Assembly: GCA_016182965.1 (NCBI GenBank)
Contig: JACPFM010000026.1
Span: forward strand, 156,190-220,189
DNA length: 64,000 nucleotides
Direction of reading: 5' to 3'
DNA from: Deltaproteobacteria bacterium
Lineage (GTDB): Bacteria > Myxococcota_A > Polyangia > Polyangiales > JADJMO01
Part shown: in pieces, positions 1-8,242 of the stretch
Layout of the letters: each line of letters opens with the position of its first letter
How positions within the stretch are numbered: the first letter of the stretch is position 1
Made by a program: the position numbers and the translations under genes
Notes under the pieces: generated by a model
The model's input: the letters and a program-made list of their open reading frames with translations, nothing else
What the model was told of the DNA's origin: nothing
The model's database searches: none

Positions 1-249
1 ACCTCTTAGCCCCAGACGAGGAACGTCGGACGCATCGGAGGTCTCCTGGTCGAGGATGGAGACCCTGCATGAGCATCGTTAGATGCCATCGGCGACGGAC
101 GCCGTCGCATCGAAAGATCCCCGCGCCGTCACGCGATTGCGACGGTTGCGGAGTCCCCGACGTGGGGACTCGAGTCGCCAATCGGATGCTCGAGGATCGC
201 CTCGGCACAGACCTGCATCGGCAAGTCGTGCTCCGACGTGCCGAGCTGC

Positions 250-821
250 GTCACGTCGACGCTGGGCGCGCCTCGAAGGCGACGATCGAGACCACGATCA
301 TCCGCGACACGAAGCCCGAGAGCAGCACCAACCAGGCCGGGTACGGCGTCAAGGCCACGAGGTCCGACGTCCAGCTGCGCGGCGCGCTGGTCGAGCGGAA
401 CCGTGCGTTCGGCGTGGCGCTCGCGGGCTCGAAGGTGACGATCGACGGCACGGTCGTGCGCGACACGTCTTGGCTCGGCGCCAACGGCCCCGGCATGGGC
501 ATCGTGGCGATGCCGGACGCGGGCGACGCGATCGAGCTGTCGCTGCGGCGCTCACTCATCGAACGAAACATGTCTGCGTCGCTCGTCACGCGGAGCGCGC
601 GGGCCGGCGTCGGCGCGTTCGGCGATACAGCGATCTCCCTCGCGAGCACCACGCTGTCCTGCAATGCGATCGACCTCATCGCAGTAGCCTACGAGGGCAC
701 GCCGACGTTCGACTCGGGAGGCGACACGAACACCTGCGGATGCGACACGCGCGTTCGGTGCAAGGCCGCGTCGGGCGAGCTGACGCCGATCGCACCCGAT
801 CCGCCGGCACCCACCGGATGA
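250..821 (+). pseudogene. Right-handed beta-helix protein, C-terminal remnant
   Basis: The reading frame from about base 285 to the stop at 821 encodes short repeats of the kind found in parallel beta-helix surface proteins (for example TIETTIIRD, VTIDGTVVRDTSW, LSLRRSLIERN, ISLASTTLSCN), ending in a Cys-rich tail (CGCDTRVRCK). Upstream of about base 280 the same frame becomes Arg-rich and unlike protein, while a neighbouring frame carries a Cys-rich stretch (CIGKSCSDVPSC), so a frameshift or junction lies there. There is no signal peptide or plausible start. Myxobacterial beta-helix lipoproteins normally run to 400 residues or more (compare the intact one at 50120-51484). I read this as a broken gene. 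Confidence 0.5.
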
Positions 822-828
822 CCGACGG

Positions 829-1032
829 GCCTTCGGCTACCGCGCCGCGTCCGGGCAGCCGACGCGAGCGGGAGTGAATGATCCATTCACGACCGACAAG
901 CCGCAGTGCGATGGCACCACGCTCGTGGTCTGCAACGCGGGCAAGCGCGAGCGCCTCGACTGCAAGTCGCTCGGCTTTGCCGGCTGCAACGCCAGGTTCG
1001 GGGTCTGCTCGTCGAGCGTCTACCCGGAGTGA
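829..1032 (+). pseudogene. Cys-rich surface-protein tail, remnant
   Basis: A frame ending in TGA at 1030-1032 encodes a compact Cys-rich module (CDGTTLVVCNAGKRERLDC, then a Cys at CNARFGVC). This resembles the Cys-rich tails of myxobacterial secreted lipoproteins. It has no signal peptide; the only nearby start is a GTG at 874. It follows directly after the beta-helix remnant in a different frame and may be the displaced end of the same ancestral gene. Function unknown. Confidence 0.35.
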
Positions 1033-1046
1033 ACGGTCGGCTCAGA

Positions 1047-1328
1047 TCAGAGGAACTCGCACACGTAGCCCGACGGCTCCGCTGCGCGCACGTCGAACCC
1101 GCTCCTGCCCGGCACCTCGAACGCCGTTCCCGCGGGGTAGACGCGCCAATCGGTCGTGCCGTCGACGCGGATGACGAGCTCGCCGCTCACGACGGTCATG
1201 CGCTCCGGCGCGCCGGTGCCGAAGTGGAACTCACCGGTGTCGATGACGCCGACGGTGGTCTTCCGCCCGTTGCGGTCGAACCCGATGCTCTGGACCTTGC
1301 CCTCGAAGTACGTGTTGTGCGTCAGCAT
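1047..1328 (-). CDS. ppnP: Pyrimidine/purine nucleoside phosphorylase PpnP
   Basis: This 93-residue protein is a full-length match to the PpnP (YaiE, DUF1255) family, whose E. coli member has 94 residues. The family adopts a small cupin-like barrel and phosphorolyses several nucleosides to a free base plus (deoxy)ribose 1-phosphate in the cytosol. Family landmarks are all visible: NTYFEGKVQSIGF near the start, TVGVIDTGEFHF, a central PERMTVVSGELVIRV and the C-terminal AGTAFEVPGRSGFDV. The ATG at 1328 gives the family-standard N-terminus. It stands alone between two gene remnants, so no operon context is available. It is one of the few intact genes in this decayed stretch. Confidence 0.95.
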   Translation of the reverse strand: MLTHNTYFEGKVQSIGFDRNGRKTTVGVIDTGEFHFGTGAPERMTVVSGELVIRVDGTTDWRVYPAGTAFEVPGRSGFDVRAAEPSGYVCEFL

Positions 1329-1359
1329 CTCGCCTCGCTAACGCGGAGGAGACGAGGGC

Positions 1360-1900
1360 TCAACTAGCGCGTACGGCCGCGCGCGCGCGGTCTTTGAGGA
1401 TCTTGCCCGCGCCCGCCTTGCCGCTGGCCATCGCGCCGACGATGCCGTGTCCGGCGCGGGTGGAGGCGCCGCAGAAGTAGAGCGCGCCGAGCGGACCGCG
1501 GTATCCCGGGCGTCCGTCGAAGAACTGCTCGGGCGTGGCGGCGAGGCCGTAGCCCGTGCCGTCGGTCGCCTGGGTGTAGCGCACGTGGCTATCGGCGTGG
1601 CCAATTCGCGGAAGACGACGCGCTCGGCGGTGCCGGGGAACAAGCGATCGAGGCGACGGATCATGTCGTCTTCGATTCGCTGCTTGATCGCGTGATACTG
1701 AACGAGAGAGAGAGACGTCGCGGGCCTTTTCATCCGTCCGGCATGAACAGCGTGGTATGAGCTTCATCGAAGCTCGCGCCCTGGAGTCCGCCAAAGCCGC
1801 TTCGGCTCCCTACCCCCGTCCGCGGGTGCCCCGAGCTCGCTTCGTGCAGTCTGGGCAGGGCATGGCCCAGGGCGGCGACGGCTCGGGCGGCGCGCTGACG
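1360..1900 (-). pseudogene. Phytoene-desaturase-like FAD oxidoreductase, frameshifted remnant
   Basis: Three reading frames carry consecutive pieces of one protein. One frame has FDEAHTTLFMPDG, a second continues with SLVQYHAIKQRIEDDMIRR and DRLFPGTAERVVFRELATP, and a third gives the C-terminus: YTQATDGTGYGLAATPEQFF, then LYFCGASTRAGHGIVGAM. The last motif is the FAD-contacting C-terminal signature of phytoene dehydrogenase/carotenoid isomerase-type amine oxidases. The N-terminal dinucleotide-binding motif is absent. At least two frameshifts plus a missing N-terminal half mean no functional enzyme is made. Upstream limits are approximate. Confidence 0.65.
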
Positions 1901-1974
1901 CGGCTGGGTGATCGCGCCGATCGTCGAGGCGCCCATCCAGCGACGGTCACGCCGCGGCCGACGCGGCCCGCGCG

Positions 1975-1983
1975 TGCTACGAT
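1975..1983 (+). promoter_or_regulatory. Extended -10 element of mntA-hepT, probably leaderless
   Basis: TGCTACGAT is an extended -10 (TG, one base, then TACGAT at 1978-1983). The first base of the mntA GTG start lies seven bases after the hexamer, where transcription normally begins, so the transcript is predicted to start at the start codon. No good -35 hexamer is seen at the usual distance. Similar elements precede other genes in this window. Confidence 0.45.
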
Positions 1984-1989
1984 CTGGGC

Positions 1990-2376
1990 GTGTCCGAGGT
2001 CGTCCGTGCGCTGAGAGACGCCCTCCGCGGTCGGCCTGAAGTGCGGCTCGCCGTGCTGTTCGGCTCGTTCGCGCGCGGAACGGCGGACGCGCGCTCCGAC
2101 GTCGACATCGCCGTGTCCGCGCCTGCGGTCGACGTCTTCTCGCTCGCGCGCGATCTATCGGAGGCCTGTGGACGCGAGGTCGACGTCGTCACGCTCGACG
2201 ACCCCGGCGTCCCGCTGCTTTCGGCGCTCGTCCGCGACGGCGTGCCGATCCACGAGGGCAGGCGCGGCGCGTACGCGGAGTGGCGTTCGCGCGCCCTCTC
2301 GACGCTGGAGATCGACCTGCCGTGGTATCACCGCATGCGCGACGCATGGCTCTCGCGCGTGGCGGGAGGACGGTGA
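1990..2376 (+). CDS. mntA: MntA-type nucleotidyltransferase antitoxin
   Basis: This 128-residue protein has the minimal nucleotidyltransferase fold of MNT antitoxins. The signature GSFARGTADARSDVDIAV contains the GS(x)10DxD motif with both metal-binding Asp residues intact, followed by the third strand region EVDVVTLDD. Proteins of this type are the antitoxin of HEPN/MNT systems and inactivate HepT by attaching AMP moieties to the Tyr of its RNase motif. The GTG at 1990 is chosen because it gives the normal family N-terminus and sits just behind an extended -10 element. The TGA stop overlaps the hepT ATG by one base (TGATG), the coupling typical of such pairs. The C-terminus ends in an amphipathic helix (WYHRMRDAWLSRV). 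Confidence 0.9.
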   Translation: MSEVVRALRDALRGRPEVRLAVLFGSFARGTADARSDVDIAVSAPAVDVFSLARDLSEACGREVDVVTLDDPGVPLLSALVRDGVPIHEGRRGAYAEWRSRALSTLEIDLPWYHRMRDAWLSRVAGGR

Positions 2377-2807
2377 TGGTCGACGTCGACGTCGTCACGG
2401 CCAAGCTCGCCGAGCTCGCGCGGCGAATCGCGCGCGTGCGCTCCAACGTCCGCTCGACGAAGGAGCAGCTCGCCGCCGACCTCGACGCGCTCGAGCTGGT
2501 GTCCTTCAACCTCATGCTCGCCGTGCAGACGTGCGTCGACGTCGCGAGCCACGTCATCGCCGACGAGGGGCTGGCGCCTGCCCCCACGATCGCCGACTCA
2601 TTCCGGCGCCTCGCCGAACACGGCGTCATTTCCAGCGCGACGGCCGCGGCGCTCGCGCGCGCCGGCGCCTTCCGCAACGTCGTCGCGCACGGATACGCGA
2701 CGATCGACGTCGCCGCGGTGCACGCCGCGTCGACCGCCGGCGTCGTCGATCTCGAGTCGTTTCAGCGCGAGGTCGCCGGCTGGCTCACCGGTCGATCGAG
2801 GGGCTGA
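2376..2807 (+). CDS. hepT: HepT-type HEPN ribonuclease toxin (DUF86)
   Basis: This 143-residue all-helical protein belongs to the HEPN/HepT (DUF86) family. The catalytic RxxxxHxY motif is present and intact as RNVVAHGY near residues 107-114. HepT toxins are metal-independent endoRNases (tRNA is a known substrate) held in check by the upstream MntA. The ATG at 2376 overlaps the mntA stop by one base, so translation is coupled. Family length is about 135-145 residues, so the gene is complete. Both partners keep their catalytic motifs although the neighbourhood is full of remnants, which suggests that the module is still functional and perhaps kept by addiction or phage defence. Confidence 0.9.
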   Translation: MVDVDVVTAKLAELARRIARVRSNVRSTKEQLAADLDALELVSFNLMLAVQTCVDVASHVIADEGLAPAPTIADSFRRLAEHGVISSATAAALARAGAFRNVVAHGYATIDVAAVHAASTAGVVDLESFQREVAGWLTGRSRG

Positions 2808-3292
2808 TCCAGACGGGACGCGGCGGCGGTCGGCCATCCACACCGGGCGGTCGCGATGACGGCAGCGTGCGGCCATACTCGCCGGCGAGCTAGAGCACCG
2901 AACGGTTTGAATCCGTCGCGAAATACGTGAGGTTGCGTGAGATTCGCGTCGCACGGACCGGAGGGCGACGCAGGCGTACTGGCAGTACGTCGAGGAGACC
3001 GGAGGGAGTACGACGCGAAGATCGCGCAACATCGCGGGTTGCCGGCAGGCTGGCAGGCGGTCGCGCCGACCGCGAGCAACGACGCCGCGGGGAAGGCGAG
3101 TCCGCGTGAGCGTTCAAAACGCCCGCGAGGGCGAAGCGTCCCTTTCGGCGACGCATCACCCTCGGCGAGCCCTTGCGCGCGCCGTCTCGACGCCTGGGGC
3201 AGGCGCGCTGCGTGCCTTGCGGGCGCGTGGTGAACCAAGTTCTCGGCCTACCTCGGCGAAGGAGTAGCGCTACGTCGGCGCTCGAGGGCCTC
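2808..3292. other. Intergenic region with a short perfect hairpin
   Basis: No frame in this 485-base stretch looks like protein. The clearest element is a 6-bp perfect hairpin, CGTACT-GGC-AGTACG at 2975-2989, extendable by one G-T and one G-C pair (2973-2991). The rest is GC-rich sequence with repeated GGAG/CGACG words. It separates hepT from the convergent lipoprotein gene, so a transcription terminator or a small repeat element is possible. Confidence 0.3.
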
Positions 3293-4708
3293 TCAGTTGC
3301 AGTCGCTGTCCGCGCACAGCGTACCGTCCGACTGGCAGTCGCACCCGTCGCCGGCGCCCATCCAACCGGAATTGCAGCCCAACGTGTAGTCGCACGTGCT
3401 GGTGGGTGGTGGGGGTGGCGCCACCGTCGTGCCGGCCGGTGCGCTGGGTGCCTCGACCGTCGTCGTGCCGGGCTTGGTCCCGCAGTCCGAGTCAGGGCAC
3501 CACGTGCCGTCCGACTGGCAGTCGCACCCGTCGCCGATGCCCATCCAGTTGGCGCTGCAGCCGGAGGTGTACTTACACGCCGACGTCCCGTACCCCCTGT
3601 TGTCGCTCGAGCTGTACTCGGGGTAGCCTGACTGGTCGAGCTCGACCATGAAGACGTCGACGCTGATGTCGTGGTCGTTGTCGCCGCCGTCGCACCACCG
3701 GCTCGTTCCCCACATCCAGCTCTTGTACTTGAAGTTGTGCATCTGGATGCGGGAGTCGTCGTGGCAATTGTGGCCGTTGCTGCCGCCGTCCGAGTCCCAC
3801 TTGTACTCGCCGCTGCAGTGAAGCGCGTAGAGCTCGCCGGCGGCGAACGCCTTGGAGGCGGATTCGCTCCTCTTGGTCATCTCCGTGGCACAGCGGCCAT
3901 GGTTGCAGGTCGCGTGAGTCCAGAAGATGGCGCCGCCGCTCCACGCGCTGCGAGCCGTCGCGCTGTGGTAGCCGCCCGCGTAGCCAGGGATGCCATCCAG
4001 GCTGTCTGCGTGCAGAGCAATCGAGTACTGAGCCGCCGACTGGAGCTGCCAGTACGCCTCGTCCGGACCGGGCGTGCCGTAGGTGATCTCCTCGGCGGCG
4101 TGCTCCAGGTGCGGCATCGCGGGCAGGCCCTTCGCCAGCAACGCCTTCTCGTGGATCTGGAACTGCTCGCGGTATCGCGAGTGCATCGTCGAGGCGCTGA
4201 CCACGATGGAGTCGACGACGGGCGCCAGCTCGGCGACCGCGCTGTTGCCGACCTGGCCCGCGAGGTCGGCACGCAAGGACTTGGACGCGTCGGTCGCGAG
4301 ACGGAACAGCACTTCGTTCGAGCCGGCCAGGGGGCGCGCCATCGCGATCTGGCGCTGAAGGTCTTCGCCCCAGGTCGGGTCGAGCCAGCCGTCTCCGCCT
4401 TGTTGGATGTAGAAGACGAACCCGTTGGCGTCCATGAAGCGAGCGTCGACCTCGTACTTCGGGGACTTCGGGTCCTTCTGGTACCTCTCCGCCGTCGGGC
4501 GGCCGCGCTTGGCCTGCATGAAGATCGTGACGTTCTTCTCGCGGAAGGCCACGCTCAGCGACGTCGTAGTGCGCTCGAGCACCGTGAGGCCTTGCTGCAA
4601 GGTCGCGCCCTTGTCCTGGGTCTTTTCGCGCGCCAAACAGCCGCCGCCGAACGCCGTGGCGATCAAGAGCCCGCCCACACACAGAACCTTGGTGAGCCCT
4701 TTGCGCAT
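3293..4708 (-). CDS. Cys-rich lipoprotein with two C-terminal GDGCDC repeats
   Basis: This 471-residue protein starts at the ATG at 4708, which has a strong upstream ribosome site (GGGGGAAG); an earlier in-frame start at 4732 lacks one. The N-terminus is a lipoprotein signal (hydrophobic stretch then lipobox AFGGGC). The large central domain (residues about 40-390) is unfamiliar, with several Cys and a Trp/Gly/Asp-rich segment (WCDGGDNDHDISVDVFMVE). The C-terminus holds two copies of a Cys repeat, WMGIGDGCDCQSDGTWC and WMGAGDGCDCQSDGTLC, each ending in DSDC and separated by a Thr/Pro linker. It is probably surface-exposed; function is unknown. It stands alone and faces hepT convergently. Confidence 0.8.
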   Translation of the reverse strand: MRKGLTKVLCVGGLLIATAFGGGCLAREKTQDKGATLQQGLTVLERTTTSLSVAFREKNVTIFMQAKRGRPTAERYQKDPKSPKYEVDARFMDANGFVFYIQQGGDGWLDPTWGEDLQRQIAMARPLAGSNEVLFRLATDASKSLRADLAGQVGNSAVAELAPVVDSIVVSASTMHSRYREQFQIHEKALLAKGLPAMPHLEHAAEEITYGTPGPDEAYWQLQSAAQYSIALHADSLDGIPGYAGGYHSATARSAWSGGAIFWTHATCNHGRCATEMTKRSESASKAFAAGELYALHCSGEYKWDSDGGSNGHNCHDDSRIQMHNFKYKSWMWGTSRWCDGGDNDHDISVDVFMVELDQSGYPEYSSSDNRGYGTSACKYTSGCSANWMGIGDGCDCQSDGTWCPDSDCGTKPGTTTVEAPSAPAGTTVAPPPPPTSTCDYTLGCNSGWMGAGDGCDCQSDGTLCADSDCN

Positions 4709-4732
4709 CGACTTCCCCCCTTGTGCGACCAT

Positions 4733-5055
4733 TGTGACGAGGACGCGGGAGCAGCCGGCGTGCCAGTGGCGCCGTCAGTCAAGACTCGCGAGTATTTGCC
4801 ATTTCCTCCGCTTTGGCTGGTTCAGGATCTGAACGGTGCGTTCGGAAACTGAACCCGTCGATAAAGATATGAACACCGCGCGAGCCTGTGGTCGCACGAC
4901 CTGGGGAGCGGCCGGGGTAGCCCTCGTCGGCGTGGCGCAAGCGGCGCAGACTGTAGTTAGCCCCCCGCCGAGGCGTCGCTCGAGATGAAGTTCCTCTCCG
5001 GCCGGCGTAGCGCGCGTGTTTGTGCCTCGCCGCCCGCGGCCAGCTGGGCACCGAA
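4733..5055. other. Intergenic region with inverted GTTCAG repeats
   Basis: No convincing gene. There is a perfect hairpin GTTCAG-GAT-CTGAAC at 4820-4834 and a wider inverted pair GGTTCAG (4819-4825) / CTGAACC (4849-4855), with another TGAAC at about 4875. Clustered GTTCA words resemble the multiple terminal repeats of IS21-type elements, but no transposase is present, so this is only a suggestion. A TTAGCCCC word at 4957 recurs at the window start and near 6034. Confidence 0.25.
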
Positions 5056-5501
5056 TGAAGTCCAGCGAGCACCCCGCGCTCACGTCCACCAACTTCCGAC
5101 GTCCGAGCGCGATCGCGTCGAACGGCTCGATGCGCGCGTCGCGCTCGTCGCCCCAGACACCGAGCTCCAGCCAGCGGCCGCTTTCCAACCGACACGCCGT
5201 GATCGTCTGCGCCTCGATATCGACGATCCGATGATGCGGGGCGCCGATGCGCGCGTAGTACGGCTTCTTGATCAGCAAGTTGTGGCGGCGTGTCGTCGGC
5301 GAAAGGATCTCGCAGGTCCAGTCCGGCACGACGCGAATCGGGGCGTCCCGAGGGCAATTCGGGCAGCCGTTCACGGCGCCAGCCGGCGACGTCCGGCGCG
5401 ATCTCCAGCGTGTTCGGCAGCTCGATGCCCCGCTCCGGAAGGATCCACCAACCGCCGGGCCCGCCGCTGCCCCGATCGAACGGGTTTCGGAGATCCGCCA
5501 C
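5056..5501 (-). pseudogene. Uma2-family nuclease, truncated and frameshifted copy
   Basis: This stretch is a near-identical direct duplicate of 7799-8242. Relative to that copy it has an extra C in 'gtccgagc' (about 5100) and an extra C in 'gcgtcccgag' (about 5350), each of which breaks the frame. It also has missense changes in conserved positions (WICEIL became WTCEIL, PHHWIVD became PHHRIVD). Its N-terminal third, upstream of ADLRNPFDRG, is missing: homology stops at 5501, where an IS91-type transposase remnant begins. The copy cannot make a functional nuclease. Confidence 0.85.
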
Positions 5502-5986
5502 CGACACCGCGCGTCGCAGTGGTGCGGCCTTCGCCGTGCTCGCGCCAGCGCACCTCGCCCGCGTCGCCCGCGACAGCGACGTGCAGGCGAGGACCAACCG
5601 GCTCGATGGAGCAGGTCCTCCGCCGCACCTTCGCCGCCGACGTCCTCGAATGCCCCAGGTCTCACGGCCGCGCCCGCGTCATCGCCGCGATTCACGATCC
5701 CGCCGAAGCCGCCCGTTTCCTGGTCGCCATCCGCGAGCGCTCGATCCCGAGGCCGTCCGGCGCCGCCGCCCCAGACGACGACGACTCCCAACTCCCGCCG
5801 CCGTCCTCCCGCCGCACCGCCGCACCGCCGCGCACCCGCCCCCCGACGATTGACCCCGCGCCCCCCGGCGCGCTCTCCTCGTTCCCGGCCCGCCGCCGCC
5901 GCACCCGCTTTGCAATGGTCACGAGAGGCGCCCGACGCTCCCCGACCCCTTCCGACCGTCCTCGGTGGACTGCGCATTACCCCTGA
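5502..5986 (+). mobile_element. IS91-family transposase, C-terminal remnant
   Basis: The frame from 5607 encodes LRRTFAADVLECPRSHGR then ARVIAAIHDPAEAARFLVAI, the typical C-terminal block of IS91-family (Y2 rolling-circle) transposases, in which a motif of the form DVLxCPRCxGRxRVIAAI is followed by a Pro/Ala-rich tail. The second Cys of the CPRC pair is Ser here. Preceding bases (5520-5600) hold recognisable but frame-broken upstream transposase sequence (FAVLAPAHLARV). The catalytic Tyr region is absent. The remnant abuts the truncated end of the Uma2 duplicate, which suggests IS91-type activity created the junction. Limits are approximate. Confidence 0.65.
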
Positions 5987-6150
5987 CGATGGCAACTCGA
6001 GCCCTGGAATCCGCCGAGGACGCTTTGGACCTCTTAGCCCCCCCTGGCGGACGTGTTCACCCTTTTCGTCCACGCGAGCCGATCGACATGAGCGCTGGCA
6101 GGAAGCGAGCGAGACGGCGCTCTCGTCGCTCTGCCTCGCCGGTGGCGCGC

Positions 6151-7335
6151 TCAGTCCGCCGCGATCACACGATTCCCACCGGCGCGTGACGCGGCCTGCG
6201 CGCGCACGTCCGCGCGCCGCAGCGCCGCGCCTGCAGACCGGCTCTCCGAGAGCCACGCGATCCCGACGCTCGCTTCGAGTGGCGTGCGCGTGGGCAACGC
6301 GGCGATGCCGATGCGCAGCCTTTCGGCGACCGCCAGCGCGTCGGCGGGGCCTCCGCTCGTGAGCGCGACGGCGAGCTGGTCGCCGCCGCCCTTGCCGAAG
6401 ACGTCGTCGGTGCGGATCGCCTGCACGAGGTACACCGCAGCGCTTCTCAAGAGGGCCTCGGCGCTCGCACGGCCGTCGGCCTGGTCGACGTGTTCGACCG
6501 CGTCGAGACGCAGCGCGACGATCGCGATGTCGCGATCCGCGCGCTCCGCGACCGCGTCGACGCGCGCGCAGAACGACGCGCGATCGAGCGCGCCGGTGAC
6601 GGCGTCGAACGTCGAGGCGCCCGCGAGACGTTGGTGCTCGAGCAGCTCCGCAGAGTCTGCCACGAGGAATCGGAACACGACGTTCGGTCCGAGCTGCACG
6701 CGATCGCCGTTGCGCAGCGTGGCCTGCTCGACTCGACGCATGCCGATGAACGTTCCGTTCGTCGACCCGAGATCGCGCAAGAGGTGCGTGCCGCCCGGCT
6801 GCTTGGCGATGGACGCGTGCCTGCGGCTGAGCGTCGTGTCCGCGACGGGGACATCGACGTTCGGATCGCGCCCGATCACGCGCTCGTCGTCGTGGAGCCG
6901 GATCACGCGCCCTGGATCAGGGCCGCAGAGGACCATCAGCGCGGCGACGTGGGTCCGCGGATCGCGCAGCGCGAACGGAACGACGGGCGTCGCGAGGGCG
7001 CGTCGTGCGAGCGCCGGGCGCTCGCCCCCGATGGGCAGCGACACGCGCATGCGTGCGGTGACCTCGGGCTCGCACTCGACCTGCTCGAGCGACGAACCCA
7101 CCGCGATCTTCACCGCGCCGACCGAGGTCGGCACGGCCTGACGCTGTTCGCGCGCGCGTGTCGCGCACGAAGCGCAGCGCCATTCGAAGATCACGCCGCC
7201 GCGCCCGTCCCCCCGTCGTGTCAGTCGCCACCCGTAACGCGTGCTGATGAGCGTGTTCTCGCCAGCGTCATCCGGAGCGGAGACGCGGCAGTCGACGCAC
7301 TCGCGCCGGTCGTCGGCAGGGCTCACGTGCGCCAT
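6151..7335 (-). CDS. FHA domain protein with degenerate GGDEF domain
   Basis: This 394-residue cytosolic protein has three parts. Residues 13-57 hold two CxxC pairs (C13/C16 and C54/C57), suggesting a small zinc site. Residues about 133-225 form an FHA domain, with the phosphothreonine-binding elements VIGRDPNVD, LSRRHA and LGSTNGT. Residues about 240-394 have GGDEF-like organisation (DAVTGALDRASF start, SVGIAWL near the end), but the active signature is GKGGGDQL in place of GG(D/E)EF, so cyclic-di-GMP synthesis is unlikely. Such proteins probably read Ser/Thr-kinase signals. The ATG at 7335 lacks a clear ribosome site. Both flanks are remnants, yet this gene is intact. Confidence 0.8.
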   Translation of the reverse strand: MAHVSPADDRRECVDCRVSAPDDAGENTLISTRYGWRLTRRGDGRGGVIFEWRCASCATRAREQRQAVPTSVGAVKIAVGSSLEQVECEPEVTARMRVSLPIGGERPALARRALATPVVPFALRDPRTHVAALMVLCGPDPGRVIRLHDDERVIGRDPNVDVPVADTTLSRRHASIAKQPGGTHLLRDLGSTNGTFIGMRRVEQATLRNGDRVQLGPNVVFRFLVADSAELLEHQRLAGASTFDAVTGALDRASFCARVDAVAERADRDIAIVALRLDAVEHVDQADGRASAEALLRSAAVYLVQAIRTDDVFGKGGGDQLAVALTSGGPADALAVAERLRIGIAALPTRTPLEASVGIAWLSESRSAGAALRRADVRAQAASRAGGNRVIAAD

Positions 7336-7440
7336 GTCAGGCCGGAGATCGTCGCGGCGTCAACGCTCGCGCAGCCTCGAACGTACCGTTTGCGGTGATC
7401 CGTCGCGCTGCTTTGCGGCGCAGGGAATGATCGCCGCCGG

Positions 7441-7640
7441 TCATGACGCCGACCGATCACGTCCCGCCTTGGGAGCTTCGTCGCCGGATCGGTGATCGGC
7501 GTCGGGGCAGCCATGCACGCGCGGCTCCGGCGACTCCGGCCCCGCGGCCGTCGGGCGCGCGTCGACGTTGTCGAAGATGCCGTCGCCGTCCTTGTCGCGC
7601 GGAACGACCTTGGGCGCGGCCATGGGCGGCGGCTTCGGCG
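7441..7640 (-). pseudogene. OmpA-type protein fragment with thrombospondin type-3 repeat
   Basis: One frame contains PKVVPRDKDGDGIFDNVDA and then SPEPRVHGCPDAD, a calcium-binding type-3 repeat of the sort that precedes OmpA domains in myxobacterial envelope proteins. The intact protein at 48988-49638 has the same layout (DSDGDGIADADDACP, then HGCP). Here no signal peptide and no OmpA domain follow, and the expected Cys of the repeat is Arg (NVDARP). It is a fragment of a decayed gene. Confidence 0.5.
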
Positions 7641-7798
7641 GGGCGTGTCCGTCGTCAGCCCCGGGCCGGCGCCGAGCGTCCGCGAGCTGAGGTCGGGACC
7701 TCACCTCGTCGGTCTCGAGGGCGTCTGCGGGAAGTGCACGGCCTGGAGTACGCTGACCCGCAGCGCCGAGCTTGCGGCCGATAGGCGTCGTGTTCCCT

Positions 7799-8242
7799 TG
7801 AAGTCCAGCGAGCACCCCGCGCTCACGTCCACCAACTTCCGACGTCGAGCGCGATCGCGTCGAACGGCTCGATGCGCGCGTCGCGCTCGTCGCCCCAGAC
7901 ACCGAGCTCCAGCCAGCGGCCGCTTTCCAACCGATACGCCGTGATCGTCTGCGCCTCGATATCGACGATCCAATGATGCGGGACGCCGATGCGCGCGTAG
8001 TACGGCTTCTTGATCAGCAGGTTGTGGCGGCGTGTCGTCGGCGAAAGGATCTCGCAGATCCAGTCCGGCACGACGCGAATCGGGGCGTCCGAGGGCAATT
8101 CGGGCAGCCGTTCACGGCGCCAGCCGGCGACGTCCGGCGCGATCTCCAGCGTGTTCGGCAGCTCGATGCCCGGCTCCGGAAGGAGCCACCAACCGCCGGG
8201 CCCGCCGCTGCCCCGATCGAACGGGTTTCGGAGATCCGCCAC
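7799..8242. repeat. 444-bp direct repeat, copy 2 (copy 1 at 5056-5501)
   Basis: The block is almost identical to 5056-5501 in the same orientation, differing by two single-base insertions in copy 1 and a few substitutions. It starts 24 bases beyond the Uma2 stop codon and ends inside the Uma2 coding region, so it is not a whole gene. High identity despite heavy decay nearby indicates a recent duplication. Confidence 0.9.

Noticed and set aside
2895..2945. Possible tRNA because of a TTTGAATCC word
   Set aside because: No acceptor, D or anticodon arms can be drawn around it.
4775..6256. A 493-codon minus-strand frame over the Uma2 copy
   Set aside because: It joins an Arg-rich antisense of the IS91 remnant with the frameshifted Uma2 piece and unrelated DNA; no single protein is encoded.
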